From: Bradyrhizobium sp. 1
Lineage (GTDB): Bacteria > Pseudomonadota > Alphaproteobacteria > Rhizobiales > Xanthobacteraceae
Length of the DNA: 64,000 nucleotides
Assembly: GCF_023073315.1 (NCBI RefSeq)
Contig: NZ_JADPJH010000033.1
Span: 194,132-258,131 of the forward strand
Direction of reading: 5' to 3'
Shown: positions 26,392 to 33,767 of the stretch, one piece after another
Layout of the letters: every line of letters begins with the position of its first letter
How positions within the stretch are numbered: the stretch's first letter is position 1
Notes under the pieces: model-generated
Databases searched by the model: none
What the model was told of the DNA's origin: nothing
What the model saw: only the letters and a program-made list of their open reading frames with translations
Translations under genes and position numbers: made by a program

Positions 26392-26403
26392 ACACCGGTC
26401 CGC
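26373..26403 (-). terminator. Rho-independent terminator of the small-protein operon
   Basis: Read leftwards, a perfect 9-bp stem (GCGGACCGG / CCGGTCCGC, 7-base loop) is followed immediately by TTTTTT (plus-strand AAAAAA at 26373-26378). It lies 24 bp beyond the stop of the last small-protein gene and overlaps the final codons of the convergent DUF763 gene, which therefore carries its neighbour's terminator in its coding sequence. Confidence 0.85.
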
Positions 26404-26426
26404 AAGTTGGCGGGAGGAACGTCCCC

Positions 26427-26669
26427 TCAGGTCTCGTCAGTCCCTAGCTCGTCGTCGAGCCGGTTGGCTGAATGATCCTGATACTGGTCGGTCTGGATGG
26501 ATTTGCCATCCATACCGCGAATCTCCGAATGCTGTTTCTTGTCGCGGTTGGACAGAACCATGTTGTCGCCGATCATCTCCTTCGGCACGTCGGTCAGTCC
26601 GCCGGTGCCGTCGCCCTTGCCGTGCATGCCCGACCTGAAATGCGTCTTGCTGCCATGACCACCTGGCAT
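26427..26669 (-). CDS. Small hydrophilic hypothetical protein 5 of 5
   Basis: This 80-residue protein is rich in Gly, Asp, Lys, His and Gln and has no hydrophobic core or signal. It contains GKGDGTGGLTDVPKEMIG and ends in a very acidic tail. An AGGAGAACAGG site precedes the ATG. It is the last gene of a five-gene leftward run of tiny proteins and is followed by a strong terminator. Composition suggests an intrinsically disordered or hydrophilin-like protein; no function is known to me. Confidence 0.7.
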   Translation of the reverse strand: MPGGHGSKTHFRSGMHGKGDGTGGLTDVPKEMIGDNMVLSNRDKKQHSEIRGMDGKSIQTDQYQDHSANRLDDELGTDET

Positions 26670-26702
26670 CCTGTTCTCCTCTTGCTTTGATTCCCGTGAA
26701 GC

Positions 26703-26966
26703 TCAGTGCTTCTGCTGTGCCGGCGTCGGCTTCGGCGGCTTGTGGCCGCTCTGGCCAGAATCGTTGTGCTTGTTATGGTCGCTTTCCTGGTTCAGGCCGC
26801 CACGGCTCACCGGGAATTCACTTTGTCGCGCCTCAGGTCGCGCTCCATGGACGGCTGTGTCCTCCGGATTGTGGCCGAGGGCCCGGTCAAGCTCTCGCGC
26901 GTCCGGAACATCCGGCTTGCGCTCGAGGATGCGAACCTGTTGCTCGTGAGTCTTCTTGCCTTGCAT
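26703..26966 (-). CDS. Small hydrophilic hypothetical protein 4 of 5
   Basis: This 87-residue protein is strongly polar, with EQQVRILERKPDVPDARELD near the N-terminus and a His/Lys/Pro-rich tail. It has no membrane segment. Its ATG abuts the stop codon of the upstream gene with no spacer, and GGAG lies inside that gene's end, so translation is coupled. I recognise no domain. Composition is like its four operon partners. Confidence 0.7.
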   Translation of the reverse strand: MQGKKTHEQQVRILERKPDVPDARELDRALGHNPEDTAVHGARPEARQSEFPVSRGGLNQESDHNKHNDSGQSGHKPPKPTPAQQKH

Positions 26967-27200
26967 TTACGGTCTCCGGCCTCGTCGGGGGGCTCCGCTG
27001 TGAGCGACGTCCTTGTCGATGCCGCCGGCGGCGTTCACGTCGTTCTCGACGTCGCCTTCGATCGTGTTCTCGCCCAAGGTATCCTCAAGGTCCTCAGGCG
27101 AGATGCCGGCCATCGTTGCCCCTTTCGATCCGCCGATCACTGGGTTTTCGCGTAGATCCTTTTCCGTCGGTGCGTACAGCTTCGGTTGCTTGTTGGTCAT
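26967..27200 (-). CDS. Small hydrophilic hypothetical protein 3 of 5
   Basis: This 77-residue protein is Asp/Glu/Asn/Gly-rich (GENTIEGDVENDVNAAGGID) and ends in the basic tail RRGRRP. GGAGGCAGGTGAG precedes the ATG. It starts 3 bp below the previous gene and abuts the next. The alternation of acidic body and basic tail suggests a disordered protein that might contact nucleic acid or a partner; that is inference from composition. Confidence 0.7.
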   Translation of the reverse strand: MTNKQPKLYAPTEKDLRENPVIGGSKGATMAGISPEDLEDTLGENTIEGDVENDVNAAGGIDKDVAHSGAPRRGRRP

Positions 27201-27203
27201 GTC

Positions 27204-27404
27204 TCACCTGCCTCCGCCTTTACCGGCTTCGTGATGCCTGTGATGTGAATCGTGCTCGCCGCCCCCGCCGGAGACGCGGCTGTGGTTGCGCTGCGGGTCG
27301 TCCGCCGGTGGCTTCTTCACTTCGAGCGGTGCCTTCGCATTCTCATGAGAGGCGCCCGGTCCGCCCTGGCGAATACTGTTCGGCGTCTTGGTGGAAGTCG
27401 ACAT
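27204..27404 (-). CDS. Small hydrophilic hypothetical protein 2 of 5
   Basis: This 66-residue protein begins MSTSTKTPNSIRQGG and ends in a His/Gly-rich stretch (GGGGEHDSHHRHHEAGKG). The start at 27404 has GAGGAGGG upstream; the longer frame to 27524 overlaps the previous gene and shows no coding character. The His-rich tail could bind a transition metal, but nothing else supports that. It is the second gene of the small-protein operon. Confidence 0.65.
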   Translation of the reverse strand: MSTSTKTPNSIRQGGPGASHENAKAPLEVKKPPADDPQRNHSRVSGGGGEHDSHHRHHEAGKGGGR

Positions 27405-27429
27405 GAAGATGCCCTCCTCGGCGATCTTG

Positions 27430-27615
27430 TCAGCGATCTTGCTGATAGCCTTGGTTGGTGGTGTTCTGCTTGATGTTGCCCTGCTCCCCCTGCTGGTCCG
27501 GATTCTGCGCGCGCTGCTGGCCATGCACGGTCTGGTCTGCGCGCGCCTGCTTGCTGTCGCCGGTTCCCTTCGGGCTTTGGTTCTCGGCGGGAACAGGTGG
27601 CATCTTGCCGGTCAT
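27430..27615 (-). CDS. Small Gln-rich hypothetical protein 1 of 5
   Basis: This 61-residue protein is very rich in Gln, Asn and Gly (KQARADQTVHGQQRAQNPDQ), without hydrophobic residues to fold around. AGGAGA lies 9 bases before the ATG. It is the promoter-proximal gene of the five-gene operon. Such Gln/Asn-rich hydrophilic peptides are often stress-induced in rhizobia, and a weak general-stress promoter motif lies upstream. No defined function is known. Confidence 0.65.
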   Translation of the reverse strand: MTGKMPPVPAENQSPKGTGDSKQARADQTVHGQQRAQNPDQQGEQGNIKQNTTNQGYQQDR

Positions 27616-27687
27616 GATGCTGTCTCCTGTTGTTGATCTGCGACATGGAGCGCAGGAACTGATCGCGGCTTCCGATGTCGCGATGAC

Positions 27688-27712
27688 AACAAGAGCAACG
27701 ACACGCCGTTCC
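27688..27712 (-). promoter_or_regulatory. Possible EcfG-type general-stress promoter
   Basis: On the minus strand GGAAC (27712-27708), a 16-bp spacer and TGTT (27691-27688) resemble the alphaproteobacterial EcfG consensus GGAAC-N16/17-CGTT with one mismatch in the -10. It lies about 75 bp before the first small-protein gene. The match is suggestive, not strong. Confidence 0.35.
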
Positions 27713-27987
27713 TAACGCTCGGGCGCCGTGAAAATTTTTAGAAGTGTAAGTCTCAGCGGGCTGCTGTCCGGGAACGTACAATCATCGATCCAGCTGACGC
27801 TGTCGCCCGTGTTCCGTGGGTCGTCCGGCACGACAGGGAGTTTCGCAATCGCACGCCTTCGAGCTCGGCATCACGGCGCACATAACGTGGCTTCGAGAAC
27901 TGCACTGGCGAGACGAAACGCAAAATTCCTCGACGGCAAGCGCGCCACGGCACGCAGGGGCCGGAACCGGCACGATCAGATGAGTGC
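27713..27987. other. Intergenic stretch without a recognisable gene
   Basis: No reading frame here has a credible start, ribosome site and composition. The upstream flank carries the possible stress promoter for the small-protein operon. I see no tRNA, strong hairpin or repeat. Confidence 0.5.
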
Positions 27988-28311
27988 CTATCCGCGCCCC
28001 GGCGAGCGATGGCCGGGCTTGCGCTGCTGCTGTGTGTAGGCATCCCAATGGCTCCAGCTGCCATTGCTGAGACTTTGCAAGTCGGTGCCGAGCGGACGGC
28101 GTGTGCGCTTGTCGTAATCGGCAATCACACGCTCGGACTGCGAGATCTTGCGCTTGAGGTCCCCGATCGTCTTCTGGGTCTGGCCGTCGCGCTTCGAGGA
28201 CGCGATCTCGCCCATCGTGAAGCGCGCGGTCTCCAGCGCCTTCAACTCGGCGCGGTTCTTCTTCAACTGGACCCGGTGCCAGGCGATGTTGCTGTCGCTG
28301 TCCGCAACCAT
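27988..28311 (-). CDS. Hypothetical coiled-coil-like protein
   Basis: This protein of about 107 residues has a Lys/Arg/Glu-rich helical middle (QLKKNRAELKALETARFTMGE, TIGDLKRKISQSERVIADYDK) likely to form a coiled coil, followed by a polar tail rich in Gln and Gly. The start at 28311 (MVADSDSN) has GGAG about 7 bases upstream; 28338 is the alternative. It stands between the small-protein operon and fpr. It has no recognised domain. Confidence 0.6.
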   Translation of the reverse strand: MVADSDSNIAWHRVQLKKNRAELKALETARFTMGEIASSKRDGQTQKTIGDLKRKISQSERVIADYDKRTRRPLGTDLQSLSNGSWSHWDAYTQQQRKPGHRSPGRG

Positions 28312-28416
28312 GTGGGAACTCCGCTGATTCGCTCCCACAGTGTATCAAGCGCCGAATCGACGCCGCAACGCCCGCGCGGCGGCGAAAATACGGTCTTGTT
28401 GGGCAGGAATGCGCGG

Positions 28417-29190
28417 TTAGCGCTCGGCAAAAGCCTTTTCGACCACGAACTGGGCCGGCTCGCCGTGATTGCCCTCGACAAAGCCGCGCTCGCCCAAGAG
28501 CGAGCGGGTGTCCGCAACCAGCGCCGGGCTGCCGCAGATCATGACGCGGTCGTGCGCCGCTTCCAGCCCCGGCAGGCCGATATCGGAGAACAGCTTGCCC
28601 GAGGTGATGAGGTCGGTGATGCGCCCGCGGTTGCGGAAGGGGTCGCGGGTCACGGTCGGGTAGTAGATCAGCTGGTTGCTGATGTACTCGCCGAGCAACT
28701 CGTCCTTGGGCAAATGCTCGGTGATCATCTCGCCATAGGCGAGCTCCTTCACATGACGGCAGCCGTGCAGCAGCACGATTTTCTCGAACCGCTCATAGGT
28801 CTCGGGGTCCTTGATCACGCTCAGGAACGGCGCGAGGCCGGTGCCGGTGCCGATGAGGTAGAGGTTGCGCCCCTCCTCCAGATTGTCGATCACCAGCGTG
28901 CCGGTGGCCTTGCGGCTGACGATGATCTCGTCGCCTTGCTTCAAATGCTGGAGGCGTGAGGTCAGCGGGCCATCGGGCACCTTGATCGAGAAGAATTCGA
29001 GGGTGTCCTCGTAATTGGCGCTGGCGACGCTGTAGGCCCGCAGCAGCGGCTTCTCGCCGACCTTGAGCCCGATCATGGTGAACTCGCCGTTGCGGAAACG
29101 GAAGGTCGGGCTGCGGGTGGTCTTGAAGGAGAACAGCGTGTCGGTCCAGTGGTGGACGCTCAAAACGCTTTCCTGATTGAAATTGCTCAT
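28417..29190 (-). CDS. fpr: Ferredoxin/flavodoxin--NADP+ reductase (Fpr)
   Basis: This 257-residue flavoenzyme has an FAD-binding barrel (RAYSVASANYEDTLEFFSIKVPDGPLTS) and an NADP domain (LIGTGTGLAPFLSVI, MICGSPALVADTRSLL), and ends ...EKAFAER. It passes electrons between NADPH and ferredoxin or flavodoxin in the cytoplasm. It is divergent from the enamidase gene and shares a promoter region bearing the palindrome found at the other nicotinate promoters, so it probably supplies low-potential electrons to 6-hydroxynicotinate reductase. A GGAAGGTGAC site precedes the ATG. Confidence 0.9.
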   Translation of the reverse strand: MSNFNQESVLSVHHWTDTLFSFKTTRSPTFRFRNGEFTMIGLKVGEKPLLRAYSVASANYEDTLEFFSIKVPDGPLTSRLQHLKQGDEIIVSRKATGTLVIDNLEEGRNLYLIGTGTGLAPFLSVIKDPETYERFEKIVLLHGCRHVKELAYGEMITEHLPKDELLGEYISNQLIYYPTVTRDPFRNRGRITDLITSGKLFSDIGLPGLEAAHDRVMICGSPALVADTRSLLGERGFVEGNHGEPAQFVVEKAFAER

Positions 29191-29245
29191 GTCACCTTCC
29201 CTGTCGCGTCAATTGCGGTTCGAGGCGGGCAGCTATGCGTCGTTT

Positions 29246-29265
29246 GTATACGATCATTCGTATAC
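29246..29265. promoter_or_regulatory. Nic operator A: paired GTATAC palindromes between fpr and ena
   Basis: The sequence GTATACGA-TCAT-TCGTATAC is a perfect inverted repeat with 8-bp arms. It can also be read as two overlapping copies of the element TTYGTRTACRAA (centred near 29248 and 29262), matching the single copies before hnr and nicA. It lies between the divergent fpr and ena starts and is the likely binding site of the cluster's MarR regulator. Confidence 0.65.
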
Positions 29266-29345
29266 TAATGAATAATCCCGCTTGCTCCCGCGGTCAAGGC
29301 TGCCCAAGATCGCGAGCGTTGCAGTTCAGGATAAGGACCCCTTCC

Positions 29346-30542
29346 ATGGCGCATGACGCACCCCAGGCCACCGGACCCTCGAAGCTCGTGATCCGGAATA
29401 TCGGCCTGATCCTGTCCGGCGCGCTGGAAAAGCCGATCCTGGACGGCGACACCATCGTCGCCGAGAACGGCAAGATCACCGCGATCGGCCGCTTCAAAGA
29501 CCTCGACACCGAAGGCGCGACCACCATCGTCGAAGCCAACGGCACCACCGTCGCGCCGGGCCTGATCGACAGCCACGTCCACCCCGTTGCCGGCGACTGG
29601 ACGCCCCGCCAGAACCAGATCGGCTGGATCGACAGCAACCTTCATGGCGGCGTCACCACCATGATCTCCGCCGGCGAGGTCCACATGCCCGGCCGTCCCC
29701 GCGACGTCGTCGGTCTCAAGGCGATGGCGATCTTCGCGCAGCGCGCATTCTGGAATCTGCGGCCCGGCGGCGTAAAAGTTCACGCCGGCGCGCCGGTGAT
29801 CGAATGCGAGATGGTCGAGGAGGATTTCAAGGAATTGGCCGCAGCCGGCGTCAAGCTGCTCGGCGAAGTGGGCTTGGGCGGCGTCAAGGACGGCCCGACC
29901 GCGCGCAAGATGGTGGGCTGGGCGCGCAAATACGGCATCCAGAGCACGATCCACACCGGTGGCCCCTCGATCCCCGGCTCGGGCCTGATCGACAAGGACG
30001 TGGTGCTGGAGGCCGACACCGACGTGATCGGCCACATCAACGGCGGCCACACCGCGCTTCCCGACGACCAGATCCGCTGCATCTGCGAGGGCTGCAAGCG
30101 CGGCCTCGAGCTCGTGCACAACGGCAATGAACGCTCCGCCCTGTTCACGCTACGCATCGCGCGCGAGATGGGCGATCTGCACCGGGTGATACTGGGCACC
30201 GACGCACCCGCCGGCTCCGGCGTGCAGCCGCTCGGCATTCTGCGCATGGTCTCGATGCTGTCCGCACTCGGCGATCTGCCAGCGGAGCTCGCGTTTTGCC
30301 TTGCCACCGGCAACACCGCGCGGATGCGCGAGCTCGATTGCGGCCTCATTGAAATGGGCCGCTCCGCCGATTTCGTCATCATGGACAAGGCGCAGCACTC
30401 GGCCGGCAAAAACATTCTGGAGAGCGTCCAACTCGGCGACCTCCCCGGCATCGGCATGACCATCATCGACGGCATCGTGCGCACCCAGCGCAGCCGCAAT
30501 ACGCCGCCGGCCGGCAAGGTGCCGGAGGTGGTGGCAAAGTGA
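29346..30542 (+). CDS. ena: Enamidase (1,4,5,6-tetrahydro-6-oxonicotinate hydrolase)
   Basis: This 398-residue amidohydrolase closely resembles Eubacterium barkeri enamidase, which converts 1,4,5,6-tetrahydro-6-oxonicotinate to 2-formylglutarate and ammonia. Shared blocks include LIDSHVHPVAGDWTPRQ, LHGGVTTMISAGEVHMPGRP, KLLGEVGLGGVKD, STIHTGGPSIPGS, VIGHINGGHTA and GTDAPAGSGVQPLGILR. HxH, Glu, two further His and Asp metal ligands are in place. I choose the ATG at 29346 with AAGGA upstream; the ATG at 29235 lies 5' of the operator and is unlikely. It is separated from the reductase gene by the transporter operon but linked by a shared operator motif. Confidence 0.88.
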   Translation: MAHDAPQATGPSKLVIRNIGLILSGALEKPILDGDTIVAENGKITAIGRFKDLDTEGATTIVEANGTTVAPGLIDSHVHPVAGDWTPRQNQIGWIDSNLHGGVTTMISAGEVHMPGRPRDVVGLKAMAIFAQRAFWNLRPGGVKVHAGAPVIECEMVEEDFKELAAAGVKLLGEVGLGGVKDGPTARKMVGWARKYGIQSTIHTGGPSIPGSGLIDKDVVLEADTDVIGHINGGHTALPDDQIRCICEGCKRGLELVHNGNERSALFTLRIAREMGDLHRVILGTDAPAGSGVQPLGILRMVSMLSALGDLPAELAFCLATGNTARMRELDCGLIEMGRSADFVIMDKAQHSAGKNILESVQLGDLPGIGMTIIDGIVRTQRSRNTPPAGKVPEVVAK

Positions 30543-30667
30543 CGCAGCCGGAGCGGCTGCCCGCTCCGAATGTCTCCCTAGACGCATTGAACAAGTCTGC
30601 TGCCTGCTGCGTCTAACGCAGGCAGCCCTCGGCGGCGGCAGTTCATTGCTGGACCATCGAGGAAGAC

Positions 30668-31357
30668 ATGAAGAATTCGTCGCGGATTGCCGCCGGCGTC
30701 GCTGGCGCGGTGGCGGGCTATATCGCGACCTTTGTGCTGTTCTCCCTGTTCGATTTCGGCAACCGCGCCGACCCGATCACGTCGGGTCTGTTGGCACTGT
30801 TCGTCTACTCGCCCATCGGCGCGATCGCCGGCGTGGTCTTTGCCAGCTGGCTGGTGACGCGTTCAGGCAAGGATGCAAGCAATAGCGGCGTCACACGCAA
30901 CAGCCTGAAGTCACTCGGCATCGTCGCGCTGCTCTGCGTTGCCGCCGCCGCCACTTACATCGGCGTCGCGTACATGACGGCCACGCCTTGGCTCAACCGG
31001 AACGGCGCCACTCCCCTGCTCGTATTCGAGGTTCGCTTTCCGGCCGGCGTAGCCGTGCCGACATCAGCGCAAGGCATCACCATCGAATTGCAGACCGACC
31101 TCAACACCATGCCGGGCGAAGTGACCCCGGCCGCCTTCTATCGGGATGGCGACCAGCCCGTCATTGCCGGCGAGGTCGAGCTGGCGTTTCGTACCTCGCA
31201 CCGGCAGCTCGCCGTCACCATTCAGGGCCAGCCGAGCCGGATCTATTCGATCGGACTATCGGCCTGGGCTCCGCACACACCGGAGTTCGGAACGTGGCGG
31301 CGACTCAGCGACGGCAGCGAAATCCGCTATCGCGCCAAATGGCTGGGAAAGACGTGA
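30668..31357 (+). CDS. Hypothetical membrane protein
   Basis: This 229-residue protein has three hydrophobic helices in its first half (residues ~8-29, ~38-62, ~80-102) and a soluble beta-rich C-terminal domain (LLVFEVRFPAGVAVPTSAQGITIELQTDLN) probably facing the periplasm. GAGGAAGAC precedes the ATG. It lies 125 bp below ena and ends 4 bp from a convergent gene. I do not recognise a family, and any role in nicotinate use is unsupported. Confidence 0.65.
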   Translation: MKNSSRIAAGVAGAVAGYIATFVLFSLFDFGNRADPITSGLLALFVYSPIGAIAGVVFASWLVTRSGKDASNSGVTRNSLKSLGIVALLCVAAAATYIGVAYMTATPWLNRNGATPLLVFEVRFPAGVAVPTSAQGITIELQTDLNTMPGEVTPAAFYRDGDQPVIAGEVELAFRTSHRQLAVTIQGQPSRIYSIGLSAWAPHTPEFGTWRRLSDGSEIRYRAKWLGKT

Positions 31358-31361
31358 GGAA

Positions 31362-31751
31362 TCAACGCGACTTGGGTATCTCACAGCGCACATAGGCCTG
31401 GCGCTTGGCCTGACCGACCGGACCGTTGTCCATCACCAGCCTGCCGTCCGCCGCGATGGACACCCGGGGATTGGAGCGAAACTTCTCGCCCTCGCCTTCG
31501 CAGGCAAGCTTCATTTTCCAACCGAGCTTCCCGTCCGCGGTGATCTCGCTGGCCCGGCACCGGGTCTCGTACCAATAGAGACGATTGCCGCCTTCGATGC
31601 TCATGCGGTTGGCGCTGTCCTGGTCGCGGCAATCCTTCTTGGTCGACGCCCAGAAGCCCTCATAGCGCTGCGCGGCCCAAGCGGGAACGCCCTCGCCCGC
31701 CAGCACCGCACCAAGACCCAAAACAATCGGAAATCGCGTTACCGCTCTCAT
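31362..31751 (-). CDS. Secreted hypothetical protein
   Basis: This 129-residue protein has a Sec signal peptide (MRAVTRFPIVLGLGAVLAG...AWA). The mature part holds Cys residues that could form disulfides (KKDCRDQD, TRCRASE, LACEGEG, VRCEIP), as in small periplasmic proteins of unknown function common in Bradyrhizobium. GAGG sits 8 bases upstream of the ATG. It lies 42 bp beyond the MarR stop and is co-directional, but no functional link is evident. Confidence 0.65.
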   Translation of the reverse strand: MRAVTRFPIVLGLGAVLAGEGVPAWAAQRYEGFWASTKKDCRDQDSANRMSIEGGNRLYWYETRCRASEITADGKLGWKMKLACEGEGEKFRSNPRVSIAADGRLVMDNGPVGQAKRQAYVRCEIPKSR

Positions 31752-31793
31752 GCCGGAAACCTCGACAAAACCTTCATCGAGGTTAGTCGCCGG

Positions 31794-32249
31794 TCACCGC
31801 AGCTTGTTCAACAGCGCCATCAGCATCTCGCGCTCCTTGGCGTCGAGCGGCGACAGCGTCTCGCGGGTGATCGCGAGCGCGCTCGGCGCGACCTTCTCCG
31901 CAAGCTGCTGGCCGGCGCGCGTCAGGCTGACCAGCAGCCGCCGCCCGTCATCGGGGTCCTGACTGGTCTCGGTCAGGCCTCGCGCCGTCAGCCGGTCGAT
32001 CACGCCCTTGATGGTCGCGACATCCATCGCCGTGAGGCGTCCGAGCTGGTTCTGCGAACACGCGCCGGTTTCAGCGAGCTTGGACAAGGCCGCCCACTGC
32101 GTCGGCGTGATGTTGGTGCCGATGTCGCGGGAGAAGATCGAGCTGTGGCGCTGCCAGACCTGGCGCAGGATGAAGCCGACCTGCTCGTCGAGCACGTAAA
32201 GCGGTTTTCCCGGTTTAACGCTCTTCTTCGCCGCAACGCTTCTCGCCAT
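31794..32249 (-). CDS. MarR-family regulator of the nicotinate cluster
   Basis: This 151-residue regulator has the MarR winged helix: GTNITPTQWAALSKLAETGACSQNQLGRLTAMDVATIKGVIDRL, then the wing DPDDGRRLLVSLTRAGQQL. It is the last gene of the hnr-UPF0280-DUF1185-liv operon, 25 bp below livF, and the only regulator inside the cluster. I infer that it binds the TTYGTRTACRAA palindromes before ena/fpr, hnr and nicA and that nicotinate or 6-hydroxynicotinate releases it, by analogy with the MarR-type NicR of Pseudomonas. I start at 32249, since the longer frame overlaps livF. Confidence 0.85.
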   Translation of the reverse strand: MARSVAAKKSVKPGKPLYVLDEQVGFILRQVWQRHSSIFSRDIGTNITPTQWAALSKLAETGACSQNQLGRLTAMDVATIKGVIDRLTARGLTETSQDPDDGRRLLVSLTRAGQQLAEKVAPSALAITRETLSPLDAKEREMLMALLNKLR

Positions 32250-32274
32250 CCGCTCGCTGCCCTTCCCTTTGCCT

Positions 32275-32979
32275 TCACAACGACAGATGCGCATCGCGGA
32301 TGTCCGGGCGCGCATCGAGTTCGGCCATGGTGCCGCCGAAGCAGATGCGGCCGCGCTCGATGATATAGGCGCGATCGGAGATCAACCGCGCAAAGTGCAG
32401 ATTCTGTTCGGAGACGACGATGCTGACGCCCTCCTTCTTCATGGTCAGGATGGCATCGACCATCTGCTCCACGATTTTTGGCGACAGGCCTTCCGAAGGC
32501 TCGTCGAGCAGCACCAGCGACGGATTGCCCATCAGCGTGCGCGCGATGGTGAGCATCTGTTGCTCGCCGCCGCTCATGCGGCCGCCCGGGCGGTTCTTCA
32601 TCTCGCCGAGATTTGGAAACAGCGCGAACAGCTTTTCGCGGGTCCAGTGCGGCGCGTTCGGACGCTTCGGCTGGCGGCCGACTTCGAGATTTTCTTCCAC
32701 CGTCAAATCAGTGAAGATGCGCCGTTCCTCCGGCACATAGCCGAGCCCATCGCGCACGATCTCGTGCGTCGGACTGGCCGAGACGTCCTTGCCCTCGAAC
32801 ATGATGCGGCCGGAGCGTTGAGCAACAAGACCGACGACCGAGCGGAACGTCGTCGACTTGCCGGCGCCGTTACGGCCCAGAAGCGCCACCACCTCGCCCT
32901 CACCGACCTCGAAGCCGATGTCGAACAGGATATGGGCCGGGCCGTAATGACTGTTGAGGTCCTGCACCGTGAGCTTCAT
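32275..32979 (-). CDS. livF: Branched-chain-type ABC transporter ATPase (LivF)
   Basis: This 234-residue ATPase has Walker A GRNGAGKST, signature MSGGEQQMLTIARTLM, Walker B LVLLDEPSEGLSP and switch residues in IVVSEQNL. Length and the EGLSP/EQN features are LivF-specific. The start at 32979 overlaps the LivG stop by 4 bp. It is one of the two nucleotide-binding subunits of the HAAT transporter embedded in the nicotinate operon; cargo is probably nicotinate or a related acid rather than leucine. Confidence 0.9.
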   Translation of the reverse strand: MKLTVQDLNSHYGPAHILFDIGFEVGEGEVVALLGRNGAGKSTTFRSVVGLVAQRSGRIMFEGKDVSASPTHEIVRDGLGYVPEERRIFTDLTVEENLEVGRQPKRPNAPHWTREKLFALFPNLGEMKNRPGGRMSGGEQQMLTIARTLMGNPSLVLLDEPSEGLSPKIVEQMVDAILTMKKEGVSIVVSEQNLHFARLISDRAYIIERGRICFGGTMAELDARPDIRDAHLSL

Positions 32980-33767
32980 GTCGAGGCCCCCTCGCGATGT
33001 TCGGCATCGTAAAGCAGGCCCTCGCCGAGATAGACCGCCTGCACTTGCGGATTGCTGCGCACTTCGGCCGGCGAGCCCTCGGCGATCAGCGTTCCCCGAT
33101 TCAGCACGATGATGCGGTCGGCGTGTTCGAACACGACGTCCATGTCGTGCTCGGTGAAGAGCACGCCGATCGACTTTTCGCGCGCGATGCCCGCGGTCAG
33201 CCGCATCAGGTCGACGCGCTCGCGCGGCGCCATGCCAGCGGTCGGCTCGTCCATCAGCAAGAGCTTCGGCTGGTTGGCGAGCGCCACAGCAAGCTCGAGC
33301 CGCTTGAGGTCGCCATAGGCGAGCTCGCCGCAGGGGCGGTCCGCATAGCCGCTCATGCCGACCAGCTCGAGCAGACGCCCGGCTTCGCCGCGATTGAAAT
33401 TCGGTGCCGAGCCGAAGAGATTGAACAGCTGCTTGCCGTGCGAGATCAATGCGACCTGCACATTCTCGCGCACCGTCATGGTGGCGAAGGTCGCCGTGAT
33501 CTGAAACGTGCGCCCCACTCCCATGCGCCAAATGTCGCGCGGCTTCTTGCCCGTGGTCTCCTCGCCGAGGAGGCGGACATGGCCGGTATCAGGCTTGTTC
33601 TGGCCGTTGAGCATGTCGAAGCAGGTGCTCTTGCCCGCGCCGTTCGGACCAATCAGCGCAAGAATCTCGCCGGCGCGCAGCGAGAACGAGACGCCGCGCA
33701 CGGCATGAATGCCGCCGTAGGATTTGGTCAGGCCTTCAACCGCGAGAAGTGGGGGTGCGACGCTCAT
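32976..33767 (-). CDS. livG: Branched-chain-type ABC transporter ATPase (LivG)
   Basis: This 263-residue ATPase has Walker A GPNGAGKST, a LivG-type insertion after the Q-loop (GRTFQITATFATMTVRENVQVALISHG), signature-region CGELAYGDLKRLELAVALA, Walker B LLLMDEPTAGMAP and LFTEHDMDVVF. It overlaps both neighbouring genes by 4 bp. It pairs with LivF to power the fused LivHM channel. Confidence 0.9.
   Translation of the reverse strand: MSVAPPLLAVEGLTKSYGGIHAVRGVSFSLRAGEILALIGPNGAGKSTCFDMLNGQNKPDTGHVRLLGEETTGKKPRDIWRMGVGRTFQITATFATMTVRENVQVALISHGKQLFNLFGSAPNFNRGEAGRLLELVGMSGYADRPCGELAYGDLKRLELAVALANQPKLLLMDEPTAGMAPRERVDLMRLTAGIAREKSIGVLFTEHDMDVVFEHADRIIVLNRGTLIAEGSPAEVRSNPQVQAVYLGEGLLYDAEHREGAST

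Noticed and set aside
29235..29345. Upstream ATG at 29235 as the enamidase start
   Set aside because: It lies 5' of the GTATAC operator, lacks a ribosome site and would add residues absent from the enamidase family.
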